From: Talinum fruticosum
Lineage: Eukaryota; Streptophyta; Magnoliopsida; Caryophyllales; Talinaceae
DNA length: 64,000 nt
Direction: 5' to 3'
Assembly: GCA_021018815.1 (NCBI GenBank)
Contig: JAITYX010000041.1
Span: 4,898,001-4,962,000, forward strand
Positions 11,189-21,410 of the stretch are shown here, in pieces. The translations under genes were made by a program, and so were the position numbers. How positions within the stretch are numbered: position 1 is the first letter of the stretch; every line of letters starts with the position of its first letter. The notes under the pieces are model-generated. The model made no database searches and was not told the DNA's origin. It worked only from the letters and a program-made list of their open reading frames with translations.

Positions 11189-12480
11189 ATGCCTAAAAGA
11201 GCTTCTCACCCCGACTTTCTTGGCTCTTCCTCGAAGAAGCCACGCACTAAAAGCCAAGAAGGCTCATCTTCTTCTAAGCCCGTTGTCACCCAAGCATCTC
11301 GTGCTTGGACGACAAGTTCTTCCCAACCACCAAATTCTCTTGGTTGGCTCACATTCAAACTACCGGTGTATATAACTTTCTTTGTTTCAGCGAGTTCATC
11401 TACCTTGAACTCGTATCCGAGTTTTACACCCACCTCACAAGCTCCGAAGGTGTTCTCACCTCTAGGGTTCGGAATGTGACTGTCCGAATAAACACCTCTC
11501 TCCTCCACCGCTTGTTCAAGGTTTCCTCTCTCTTCTTGAACAGCAACCCTATTCCTTTCACTAAAGTTGCTTGACGACTTCTTTGAAAAATACGCTAAAG
11601 AGTTCCCCGAGTCACGTAAAAACTTTTCCGTGACTCGGTTGAGGTCGAAGCACGCCTTCGTGCTTTCGCCGATGAGAACCTTCTTCTCTCAGCATTCCAG
11701 CAAGGAGAACCCCAACTCCAAGCATCTAAAAGCTCGTTCGACATTCTTGAGGGCTACGAAGTAGACCTCTTCTCCTCAATAATTGAGCGAGATGGAAGGC
11801 TGTTCCAGCTCAACTCCAAAATAAGAAGAACAACCCTCTTCCCTTCGGTGCTCTTCTCACCCTTGTATTCAAACAATTCAAGGTTCCTATCCCCTCGGAC
11901 CCAAACGCTGCCTCCGAGGCTGCCATTGTGGTCGGGAAAAAGGAACTTCAGGGGTACGGGTATCAGGAAACTCAACCTGGTATCTAGGTACACAACTCGA
12001 GCTAAGGCCTCCTTCTCCGCCTCGGACTCGAAAGAAACCCCTCTCTCTCTCCTGCCCCACCTGTTGGTGCTTCCACCTCAAGTGCTTCTAAGTCTCTCTC
12101 CGCCATTTTGTCCTCCGCTTTCATGGACAAAATTAATTCCGTGTCCTCGGATTTCAAGGACATGCTCCGGTCATTCAAGACTGTCTATCGGTCTATGACC
12201 ATCAACTAAAAACAGCCCAATCTCAAATTCGAGAGTAGCAAGAACTGGTTCTTGAGATGAAGGGTTTGGTGAAGGAGCAAAAGGAGCCGATCGAGCTCCT
12301 CCAAGAGAGAAGGTCCAAGGCGGCTCGGGACCATGGCGACTCGGACACATCCGAAGCGTCCTCGAGCCCGGCCAAGACCTCCTCGAAAGCGAGGAGAAAG
12401 AAGAAGTAGACGCCGAGGAGCTCGCGGCTGAGGCGGCTCCTTCCGGGCAAGGGGCGGAACAAAAAGAAGAAGCGAAGGGA
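11189..12480 (+). pseudogene. Extra (env-position) ORF of the Sirevirus, broken
   Basis: The ORF starts at ATG 11189 with a basic Ser/Lys-rich N-terminus (MPKRASHPDFLGSSSKK). After a shift near 11300 it continues in a second frame (11305-11574) with FLCFSEFIYLELVSEFYTHL and INTSLLHRLF. Later pieces are DDFFEKYAKEFPESRKNF (about 11575) and a charged Ala/Glu/Lys-rich, coiled-coil-like tail (12250-12410, ending in a run of Arg/Lys). Position and composition fit the additional ORF found downstream of pol in many Sireviruses, sometimes called env-like. No signal peptide or clear transmembrane segment is evident, so envelope function is not supported. Confidence 0.55.
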
Positions 12481-12927
12481 CAGTGAGGGTAAGACTGCTT
12501 CTAAAGCTCAACTGGAAGTACTCAGCTCGGACAGCGAGCCTGAGTGGGTCGAAGACCTAGCCGCACAAGGACAAACTGCAGCGGGTCGGATTGAGCGGAC
12601 CCCTCCAACTACCGAGCTCCACAGGGAGGAACCTCTAGATCCTCTTGTTCCGGGTCAGCCACTCGGAGCCGAGCCCTTGACAGCGATCCTCGTCCTCGCT
12701 CCGTCGCGCTCAAGCACATCGTAAAGATCCTACTAGCGCCGGCGTACCTCTCGCCCCTCCTTTTCTACTCGGACAACCCTCTCTCCCTAGTAGGCACCAT
12801 GCACCGTGTCACAATTCCACGATCCGCGATTCTTCTTCTTTACGAAATGTTTTTACTTATCTTTTTGTCTATACATCAAATTTGTATAAACTGTTGTATT
12901 TCTTCCCAGTCTTTTTGTTTTTCTTTG

Positions 12928-12945
12928 AAAGGCAAAGGGGAGAAA
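12928..12945 (+). other. Upstream polypurine tract copy
   Basis: AAAGGCAAAGGGGAGAAA repeats the core of the tract that abuts the 3' LTR (AAAAAGGGGAGAT). Several purine tracts before the 3' LTR are a reported Sirevirus trait. The role would be auxiliary plus-strand priming. Confidence 0.45.
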
Positions 12946-13213
12946 TATAGTTACAAAAACTTGTTGTCTTGTTTAGGGGAGTTTCTCGTTTCTTATTTTA
13001 TCTTTCTCTGTGTATATTCTTTAACTTCAATGAACTAATGCATTTTCTCTCAATTCTCCGAGTTCATTGTTTAATGAAAGCCTTTCCGAGCTTAAATGCA
13101 TTTAATCTATTACTTTAAAGAATGCTTTACTTGTCTTATTTTCTGCGCAAGTTTACAATCAACAGATTGATATCACTAACAAAGTTTCTGTCTAAGTATG
13201 GAATGCCTTTCAT

Positions 13214-13226
13214 AAAAAGGGGAGAT
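13214..13226 (+). other. Polypurine tract at the 3' LTR
   Basis: AAAAAGGGGAGAT ends exactly where the 3' LTR begins (TGAAG at 13227), the expected plus-strand primer position. Confidence 0.8.
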
Positions 13227-14844
13227 TGAAGACTCGGACCTTACTCCGCACAATTCCGAGTTGAACCAAATAAATCGGGTATAAGATCTTCTCATGAATA
13301 GAGTTTTGATTCCAAGGCATTTTCCGTACCTTAGAAACTTTTCCGAGTGATATAGCATTTTCTTTAAGTGATATAGCATCTATTTCTTGTATTCTTTGCT
13401 TGTCTATGTGAGACTCGAAACTAGATATACACTCACGCTGTCTCACTCGGTTCCGAGTCTCTCATCACTTAGAATTATCGCATGTTCAAATGACTAGTAT
13501 TTCGCATAATCGCACTTAGGCCCGACTTCACATTACAGGTCTTATTCTGTTATAGTCGAGCACTTCTACTTTGAATCATGCTTAGTCTATATCAAGTTTA
13601 TTTCACTCGATGTTCTTTATGTAACTTGATTCTCGCTTAGACTAACTCGATGGAATTTGAGTTTGATGGATATTAGACTCGGAAAATTCTACTCCTTTTC
13701 CGACTCGGATAATTAGTCCGTTAATTACTCTAATTATATTATTATCTCGTGTCTAATCTTGGACCAAAGTATTTTATACTTTGAGAACCAAAATTGATTT
13801 ACTTTTGTAGGTTATTCAAACGAGGATACACCTTTTGAATATACAAAAGTAACCGGCTTCAAAACGTCAAATCACCAGCAGACAAGGCTTTTTCCACATC
13901 TAACCTAGCCCCGGAAGATTGCGTCAGTGGCTGTCTGTTTCCAAAACTGGAAAACCGCAACGCCAAGCTAAATGGTGGTTTCCACCTTATCTTTTGAAAT
14001 ACCACCAGTAGTTTTGTGACTTCCAAAGCGAGTCAAGAACCAGGTGCCCAACATTCATATCTCAACGAATACTTTCCGAGTGACTCGGAAAGTCCTTAAC
14101 AACGGTCACAATGGACTTCGAGTCGGAAGATGGAGATAACGGCTATGCTTGTCTCGGTCATCTATATAAAGAAGCCAACCCTCATGACTTGAAGATTAGC
14201 CGAACATATTGTTAATACACATACTTGATCAAAAGTTATTGTATTCACTCTCAATCTTCTACTTATAACTCCTACTCTGTAATTCATTATATTCCGAGTT
14301 GTAAGGTCTTGTACTTAGTTACAAACACTTTCTTTCTTACTCTCTAAGTAAGGTCCCTTGACCGAGCTGTAAGGGTTAACTCAGCTCAGTTGTCCCTAGC
14401 TGTAAGGGTTATCTCAGCTAGGAAGTACTAAATTAGATAACGGAATTTCGAGTCTAGGAAAAACGTGTAAAGAGTTGTCTAAGGGAGCAGCTTGGGTTTC
14501 GATCAGTCTATCGTATTTTGTGGACTCAAAATAGTGGATTTGACTTCGTGCTTGGATTAGCATGGTCCGTGGTTTTCTACCTCGAAGGGTTTCCACATAT
14601 TTTCCGTGTCTTTACTTTCGAGTACATTTTAGACTCGGACAAACTCACAGCTCTCGGTTTAAGTCCGCTTACTTACTTTTTACTCGCAATTCGAGTTCAT
14701 ACTTTTCGACCACGTTTTAGACTCGGAATGCATTTCGTCTCGTACTTTGAAGAAAAGAGTTCAATCTTCACGAAAAACCTCCATCACCCTATTTACCTCC
14801 CTCTTCCTCTAGGGTGACTCGGACTCTCCCCGAGCAAACCTTCA
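13227..14844 (+). repeat. 3' LTR of the Sirevirus
   Basis: The LTR is 1618 bp, starts TGAAGACTCGG and ends GCAAACCTTCA, with the target duplication AGAGG at 14845-14849. The TATA box is kept at 14162-14171. Differences from the 5' LTR include many single-base indels beside CG. Confidence 0.92.
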
Positions 14845-15557
14845 AGAGGTTAGGTCAAGAAAATGACCTAGGGTTATCTTAGCTAGCCGTGCGTGAATAG
14901 GGTTCAAAATCGGATAGGATATTGTGAAGATTGAACCGAAGTGAGTCGGGATAAAGAAGGGATAAGACCCAGTTCACGGTGCCGGCCACAAGAGGCTTTC
15001 TAAGGTTTCGTGCCCTAGCGTGCTTCCAAGGGAGTCTCCGGGGAAAACGCAGCCTTCCACTTAAAATTTTGGGGTGGCAAGCGTCGGCCATACCAGACTT
15101 TCCAAAAATAGAAAGTTTCCATTTTTGGCAAGTTTCATTTTGGTGCGGGATGCGTGCTCCTAGTCTCGGGTGGGCTGTCTTGGAGCCAAAACGTAGTATT
15201 TTGATGCTTGTGATCATGAAATGCGGCGTCTAACGTCATTTTGAGGTCTTCAGCTCCTTGTCCGGTTGGACTCAATTGAAACGCAGCTTTCCGAGCCTCG
15301 AATTCCCGGTATGCGGCATTAGACTTCCGTTGTCTCTAAAGGCTTGGCTCGAGCTTGGACCGTCCGAAAGAAAAGGTGATCGATCCAAGGCAAAAGGCTA
15401 TTTATGTGGTGCTCGGGGGTTCTTTGTGGTTTATTGGCTTTATTCACACCAATCGAACTCGATCCGTGATCCAAATCCTCAAAACAGGACTCGGGATTTC
15501 ATCATCGGGCCAACAAATAAAAAATAGAGAAAATGACGACACTTTTTAGTGTCTACA
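14845..15557 (-). repeat. T1 LTR copy B, part right of the copia insertion; 3' LTR of the Ty3 element
   Basis: Copy B resumes with AGAGGTTAGGTCAAG, matching the uninterrupted copy at about 21280, and ends GTGTCTACA at 15557. Read on the minus strand it starts TGTAGACAC and is preceded by the purine-rich AGTAGGGGCTAAC. It is therefore the 3' LTR of the minus-strand Ty3 element whose internal region is 15558-19903. Confidence 0.82.
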
Positions 15558-15572
15558 GTTAGCCCCTACTGT
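15558..15572 (-). other. Polypurine tract of the minus-strand Ty3 element
   Basis: On the minus strand, CAGTAGGGGCTAAC directly precedes TGTAGACAC of the 3' LTR. Confidence 0.6.
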
Positions 15573-16084
15573 AACCGAGTCTAAAAGACGAAGGTCAAAG
15601 TAGACACTAAAGGGTACTTACTCGGTACCGGCGCCGCTTCGAATCGATCGAATTGATGCATTTGAAGTTAGGTATCTTGAACTCTAACGGGGCCGGGACT
15701 TGACTAGTGGAGTTTGGAGTCCGGGTTGTTGATTCCTAAACTTGGATGCTTAGAGACTTGAAGTTTAGATTGGTGTGCCTAAACCTTACCATATTCTTAG
15801 TCCGAAGTTTGGCGAGGAGCTTGAACTTGACCCGGTAGTAAAGTCCGAAGTCTAGCCGAGGGGCCTAAACTTGACCATTCTTGGTCCGAAGCTTGGCTGG
15901 AAATTTCTGCACCAATAGTTTTGCTAGCTAATAATCGAATGTAAATAGTTTCAAGTATTACTTGGAGATGGTTTGTAGCAAGATCATGTTTGAGAAGTGT
16001 TGTCTCAACTTGGCCATAGGGAAGTCCTAAAGTCGTGGTGTCGATGTGTAAACCTTGGTCACTTCGGGCCTCAAGTTTAATTGA

Positions 16085-16355
16085 TGTGTCTTTGAACCTT
16101 GACCGCTGTTAGGCCCGAAGCTCGACCGGGTTGTGTCCGAACCTTGACCATTGTTGGGCCCGAAGCTCGATTAGGATGTGTCCGAACCTTGACCGTTCGT
16201 TGGACTTGAAGCTCGACCGAGTTGTACCTAAGCCTTAAACAATGTTGGGCCCGAAGCTTGACCGAGGTGTCTCCGAACCTTGACCATGGATGGGCCCGAA
16301 GCTTGACTAAGTTGTGTCCGAACCTTGACCATGGTCGGGCTCGAAGCTCGACTTC
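16085..16355. repeat. Tandem repeat, unit about 45 bp, about six copies
   Basis: Each unit carries CCGAACCTTGACC and GGGCCCGAAGCTCGAC (variants). Looser copies continue leftward to about 15800 (CCGAAGTTTGGCGAGG). The array lies between gag and the 3' LTR of the minus-strand Ty3 element. A short ORF over it is a by-product of the repeat. Confidence 0.8.
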
Positions 16356-16922
16356 TATCCACTTTCATCGAATAGGGACGGATGCTTATCGTTATAAAGA
16401 AATTCTTGCCTAGACTTGGTCGTTAGATGACCTGAAGTCTAGGGAACGCCCGCTTGAAATATGATGTTCCTTGAGGTGATGTGCCTCATTCTAAGTTTGA
16501 GCTTTTAGTATGTGTGCTAATAGCTCCTTTGTTTGTATGGTAGACGATTTGTGTCTTCCCTTGAGAATTCTTTGGAGTTGTTGTGGTTGTATAACCCTTT
16601 TGATCTTAAGCCCTTATGTTCTTCTTGGGTGTTTGTGTCTAAATTTTCTCGAATGTTGGAGAGTTGGTGAGCTTTGATTAGTTGATGGCATGGAAGATCC
16701 TCTTTGAAGGTGACAAGTGTTGGTGACCTCCTATATGTTTATCCGATGCTTGATGCTCTTGTTTGAATAATTCCTTGTAGGGTGTTTTGTTATTAATTTT
16801 TTTATATTTATAGGAGTTTGACTCATGCAAAGGAGATGGATGCAAAACTTTATTATAAGAACAAATGCATTCTTTTATTAAGATAATGCAAAAAGTTTAA
16901 AAAGACAGACAAAACCGCACTT

Positions 16923-17189
16923 TTAGCCCCCACTCCCCAAAGTAGAGCCTAAAGAATGTGTCGCTTGAACCGTGATGTACTCTGTCGCTGATGGGACCTT
17001 GAACTCGACGGTTTTGATGATGAATCGATCGGCATGCTTCTTGATGATTTGGTCCTTTTCCCAATTAGTTTCTGCTCCTATGGATAGAGCAAAGTGGCTT
17101 TTGGATTGGGAAATTGGAAATGGGAATTGGAAATTGGGTTCAAGATTAGGATTCGAGCCGGACCTCATGGGCTTCCTACGTTTCCGCAA
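16923..17189 (-). pseudogene. Ty3 ORF remnant downstream of gag
   Basis: This 88-codon frame includes NWEKDQIIKKHADRFIIK and VEFKVPSATEYITVQATHSL. Its last 75 bp recur in inverted orientation at 21336-21410, so it belongs to the element family. I cannot assign a known domain; it may be the C-terminal part of Gag. Confidence 0.4.
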
Positions 17190-17329
17190 TAACGAAAATC
17201 GGGCCTTCGTAGTTCAAAAAGGAAGGTAATTTGGTTTTTTTTTTTTTTTTGGAAGATAGGAAAAGGAAAGAAGCATACAATAGATATGGAAAAGGGAAAA
17301 ACAAACTTTATTAGCATCTTTGATGAGTG

Positions 17330-18109
17330 ATGGGCTCATTTAATGATCTTCTAGTCGATTGAAGCTTGTTTTTCTTCTACGAGCATGCCAAAGCATCTTT
17401 GAGTGTTTTGAAGTTCATGATAGCCAAGAACTTCGAGTGCCGACGATAGGCGGGATGGAGGTTCTTAATGATGATTCTCGGATGGTCGATCGATCATGTG
17501 GGCAGCTGTCGCGCTCCAGACGAGTAAGGAAGTTAGTGTGACTGGTAGATCGGTGTTATATGAGTATTAATGAAGGAACTCCTTGCACAAGTCAATCCAG
17601 TTGGTGACCTTGCGTGGGTCTATAGCATTGTACCATTTCATGACGTCCGTGTCGGATGTCCATGGGAAGATGACATGGTATGTGTCCTCCAATACATTCT
17701 TCAAAGTCATTGCCCCCATGAAGTTTCTCATGTGATGGTGAGGGTTCTCGGTTCCATGAAACTTAATGTTAGGCATGATAAACTTAGGGGGTAGCTTGCC
17801 TTTAGGGAATGAAGTGAATCCCTGGGCCTGGTAGTAGTGATTGGACATTGAGGACTCCCGTAACATCTTCTCTATCTCGATCTATTCTTGGATCGGATTG
17901 AGGCCTGGGTTGAGGTTTAGGGCGAGATCCTTCTCCTTCTTTTTCTTTTCCTTTGGACTTTGATTTCCTATCCAGTTCTTTGAGAATGAAACTAAGGGTT
18001 TCGATATCGACTTAATTTCCTTATCCTAATTCTCAATTCTAGCTTCTACTTTAGCAATATACTCTTTGAACAAGGTCATGATAGGGGTTTGCTTTGCCTG
18101 GTTGGCCAT
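17330..18109 (-). pseudogene. Ty3 gag (Retrotrans_gag type), broken
   Basis: The start is ATG at 18109 (MANQAKQTPIMTLFKEY); a related gag on the plus strand at 61114 begins the same way. The best frame (17866-17567) carries LPPKFIMPNIKFHGTENP, then MGAMTLKNVLEDTYHVIFPW and DVMKWYNAIDPRKVTNW, the typical F.GT..P...F/FP.....WYN....I.SW.DL pattern of plant Ty3 Gag. Further homology runs to about 17350 (AAHMIDRPSE; LGYHELQNTQR). Stops and shifts interrupt it. The product would form the element's particle. Confidence 0.8.
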
Positions 18110-18479
18110 TTTTGGAGGAGGATTTCGTTTTGACCTTGGGCGGCATACTGGTGTTAAACTAGTAAAGAGAGACGTATTTGTGTTGACTGTACCAGTGTTG
18201 AAGTAGATTTCGTACTTCCTAGATACTTCGTGCTAGGATTCCCAACTTGCATAGGATTTCATATCCTCGTATCCCAAAAGAGTACACTTAGGATTGACTC
18301 GTGGAAGAATTTTTAAGGGAGATGAGACTTAAGTGCTTGACTCGAGGAAGACCGATCGTAGGAGAAAAGAAAATGATATGCTCTTTTATTTGGATGCACA
18401 TAAAGGGATGTAAAACAAATGGAATAGAATGTATGCAACAATGCGCATGACTTAATCTGGGATGATTCTATGATTTGGC

Positions 18480-19345
18480 TAGTGCAGAATTGAAATGCAT
18501 ATACAATTATTCCTAATGGAATATGAATTTGTTTTACCTAAATGAGAAATGAAATACTCTCCTAATTTAAGATGAAGCTAAATGAAACATGACAATGCAA
18601 AATGGACTCACCTAATTTGAGATGAGTTTTATTCCGGCTAAATGCAAATAAAAGACTCTCCTAATTAGAGATGAATTTGACTATGGCTAAATAAGATGAA
18701 AGACTCTCCTAATTAGAGATGAATATTGGCTAATGTAAAAATGAAATGCGGACTCACCTTAATTGAGATGAAATTTATTTTGACTAATGCAAAAATAAAA
18801 TGCAAAATTTGGATTCACCTATTTGAAATGAAATTTATTTTGGCTATTGCAAAAATGAAATGCAAAATTTGGACTCACCCATTTGAGATGAAATTTATTT
18901 TGGCTAATGTAAAAATAAAATGCAAAATTTGGACTCACCTATTTGAGATAAAATTTATTTTGGCTAATGCAAAAATGAAATGCAAAATTTGGACTCACTT
19001 ATTTGAGATTAAATTTATTTTGGCTAATGCAGAAATGAAATGCGCACTCAACTTCATTGAGATGAATTTATTTTGGCTAATGCAAAAATAAAAATGCGGA
19101 CTTACCTTAATTGAGATGAAATTTATTTTGGTTAATGCAAAAATGAAATGAATGAATCAAACTTAATAGGGATGATTTTTAATTTAGCTAATGCAAATAT
19201 GGAATGAATGGACCGACTTTAAGAGGGATTGAAAAAAAATTTGACTTTTGGTTAAATGCAAATGGAAATGCAAAATGGACCGACCTTAAAAGGAGAGAAA
19301 AATAATATTTCGACTTTTGGCTAAATGCACCAATTGGACCGTCTC
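18480..19345. repeat. Tandem array, unit about 60 bp, in the Ty3 leader
   Basis: More than ten imperfect units carry GATGAAATTTATTTTGGCTA and AATGCAAAAATGAAATGC, some with TTGGACTCACCTATTTGA. Because the unit is a multiple of three, a 121-codon ORF (18726-19091, plus strand) shows a repeating peptide. That frame is antisense to the element and is an artefact. A related array in reverse orientation lies at 60340-60850, at the same position in the second Ty3 element. Confidence 0.85.
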
Positions 19346-19884
19346 AAAGTTTTATTTTTATTTTTATTTTTGCACCCATGCAAGGATTATTCAGCGCTCT
19401 TCACCTATCCCTAAAGGTCCAAAACTAAAAGATTAAATCTAAAATAAACACACTCATTCAAGCATGCAAATGAAGACGAGGTGACCTGATAGTCAAAAGT
19501 TCTATGGTCAAAAGAGGGTAAGACTAGGTAGGATACATGGTGACTCATAATCCGAGAATTTGGTCCTCTGTGTGGGGTACGACAGAAATCATCCAGAATC
19601 CTCGTTTCCTCTCGGTGAGCCAAAAGGTTTGACCCAATAGCGCTTGCTACGAGGGAAGAGGTACCGTTTCTTTAGGCAATCAAACCTAGTTGGGCCCGCC
19701 TAAGATCCAAGTGGGAGCCTCATTCCGAAATGGTAAACAGGGAGTAAAATAAACTCTCCATAGGGGTCCAAAACAAGTATTTAAACTAGTTCAAAGGTTG
19801 CTAAATGCGGGATGTCTAATGCAAGCACATCATTAAAATACACTACTCAAAATTTCAAGTTTCACCCTCTTAATAAAAAATCTA

Positions 19885-19902
19885 TCCCCGGTGGAGTCAC
19901 CA
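19885..19902 (-). other. Primer-binding site of the minus-strand Ty3 element
   Basis: On the minus strand, TGGTGACTCCACCGGGGA follows one base after the LTR end CCTATA. The plus-strand element has TGGCGACTCCATTGGGGA in the same place (49548). From memory this resembles the Arg-tRNA-type site of Tat/Ogre elements. Confidence 0.65.
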
Positions 19903-19903
19903 C

Positions 19904-21335
19904 TATAGGAACCACGGTCTCGGGCTCACCTGGACCGAACCGAGCTTCCCCACAATTGCTTGGTGTAGGTTTTAGAAAGCTTAAAGAATGATTTATGGTT
20001 TTTAAGATGGATTTAGAAAGTGGGGACAAACCTTTTATTAAGATTTTCGAGTTTTATTAAATCCGATTTAAAGCGAATGAGGCAAAGTTTTGAATGGCAA
20101 TTTTATTAATTCTTTTATTTTAGTAATTATTTTTAAAAAGGTCCCGGGATATTATTTATTAACCGAAAACCAGGAATTAGGGTTTCTGTTTCTGCTGTGA
20201 GGCTCTAAGGCTAAACCGGTGTGAAAACATCGGTTTGGACCCGAGCTCGCCTACCGACCATTCGGTGTAGACGACAGCTTGCACACAGTGGTGGTCGGCG
20301 CCGGCCAGCGGCCATGGTTGAGGAGATCAGCCCCAACCTCTACTCTAGCCGGCGAGATCTAGAACCTGTTTCTTGTCCCGCAATTAAAAAATAGCCGAGA
20401 GGCGGATTTAGGAGAAGTAAATCAAAAGGGAGTCGCCAGTCGCGTTTTAAGAAAGAAAAACTAACCCAAAAAAATAAACATTTTCTCTTCGATCTTAGTA
20501 TGGGAAAACTAAGACCGAAAAAGGCTAAAAGTGACTCCATCGGTGTTTGAACCGAGAATCGGATTCAGGGCGAGGGTACGAAACATAGGGATAGGCCATT
20601 CCGTTCCTCCTATCCGAAGACGACCATTACTAATTCGAGTAGTGAATCTAAATAATGCGAAAAACACAAGCATACAACAACATGCTTAATGAAATTAAAG
20701 CAACCAAACATAGTTATGAAAGCGATAAAGCGGAATAAGAGGAAAGCGGTAAAGAAAACGATAACGAAAAGAAAAGCAAAACGAAAAGAAAAAGAAAAGA
20801 AGAAAAGAAAGCGGAAAACAAAAAGATTACATCGGGCAAGGAAATAAAAGCGATACATTGTTTTCTCCACAATACTGAAAGCGATAAAGAAAGTATATAA
20901 ATAAAATAAACCTTTGAAGATCGAATCCGTGCCCTCCGGTTGTCCCACCTATTGATCCGGATATCGAATCTAGATTTAGTGATGCGACAGGTGGTGAATT
21001 AAAGGGGTTTTTTTTGTGAGTATTTTATGGAGATAAGTAGGTAGATATGTGATTAATGGAGGTCTTGGGTTTAGATGTAGTAGGAGTGAGGAATAGAATA
21101 TGAGTAGGCTGAAAAGGGATCAAGTGATCGGAATACAGGATGGAGTATTCAGTAACTCTTAGGCGAATTTCAGCAGAGTAACCTTGAGGTATGAGCCATT
21201 GTAGGTGGAATGTAGCAGTGAGATGCTAAGGCAGGAAGCCATGCTGAAATGAGAGACAAGGCTCTCTATTTATAGGGAGAGGTTAAGTCAAGGAAATGAC
21301 CTAGGGTTAGCTTCGCCAACCATCCGAAGCAGCAG
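19904..21335 (-). repeat. T1 LTR copy C (5' LTR of the minus-strand Ty3 element), truncated
   Basis: The copy starts TATAGGAACCACGGTC next to the primer site and follows the T1 consensus through TATTTATAGGGAGAGG at about 21270, the site into which the Sirevirus inserted in copy B. It breaks off near 21335, about 0.5 kb short. Confidence 0.78.
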
Positions 21336-21410
21336 CAAATCGTCGAGTTCAAGGTCCATCAGACAACGAGTACATCACAGTTCAAGCAACACATTCTTTA
21401 GGTTCTACTT
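21336..21410 (+). repeat. Short Ty3 internal fragment, inverted
   Basis: About 75 bp match the reverse complement of 16930-17010 (the ORF remnant at 16923-17189). It sits between LTR copies C and D and marks a rearrangement junction. Confidence 0.7.

Larger units (their letters stand above)
3946..14844 (+). mobile_element. Ty1/copia retrotransposon, Sirevirus type, 10.9 kb, degenerate
   Basis: This is a complete LTR-to-LTR element: 5' LTR 3946-5548, 3' LTR 13227-14844, both TGAAG...CTTCA, with the 5-bp target duplication AGAGG at 3941-3945 and 14845-14849. The order is primer site, gag with zinc knuckle, protease, integrase, reverse transcriptase, RNase H, then 2.7 kb holding an extra ORF. 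Integrase before reverse transcriptase makes it Ty1/copia. Long LTRs, the extra downstream ORF, a zinc-knuckle/acidic Gag tail and repeated purine tracts before the 3' LTR point to the Sirevirus lineage (SIRE/Maximus); the lineage is an inference from memory of the family. Frames are broken by many small indels and stops, so it is unlikely to be autonomous now. It sits inside T1 LTR copy B and is therefore younger than it. Confidence 0.93.
15558..19903 (-). mobile_element. Internal region of a non-autonomous Tat/Ogre-like Ty3 element
   Basis: On the minus strand the region starts with a primer-binding site (19885-19902), then a leader of about 1.8 kb with a tandem array, gag (18109 downwards), a repeat-rich 3' part and a purine tract next to the LTR. 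At 4.35 kb it has no readable protease, reverse transcriptase, RNase H or integrase. The long leader and the LTR ends fit the Tat/Ogre group of Ty3 elements. A gag-only, repeat-filled derivative that depends on a full element is the simplest reading; deletion of pol is the alternative. Confidence 0.7.

Noticed and set aside
18726..19091. 121-codon ORF with a repeating peptide (KIWTHLFEMKFILANAKM-like units)
   Set aside because: It is the plus-strand reading of a 60-bp tandem array in a minus-strand Ty3 leader. The open frame follows from the repeat length being a multiple of three.
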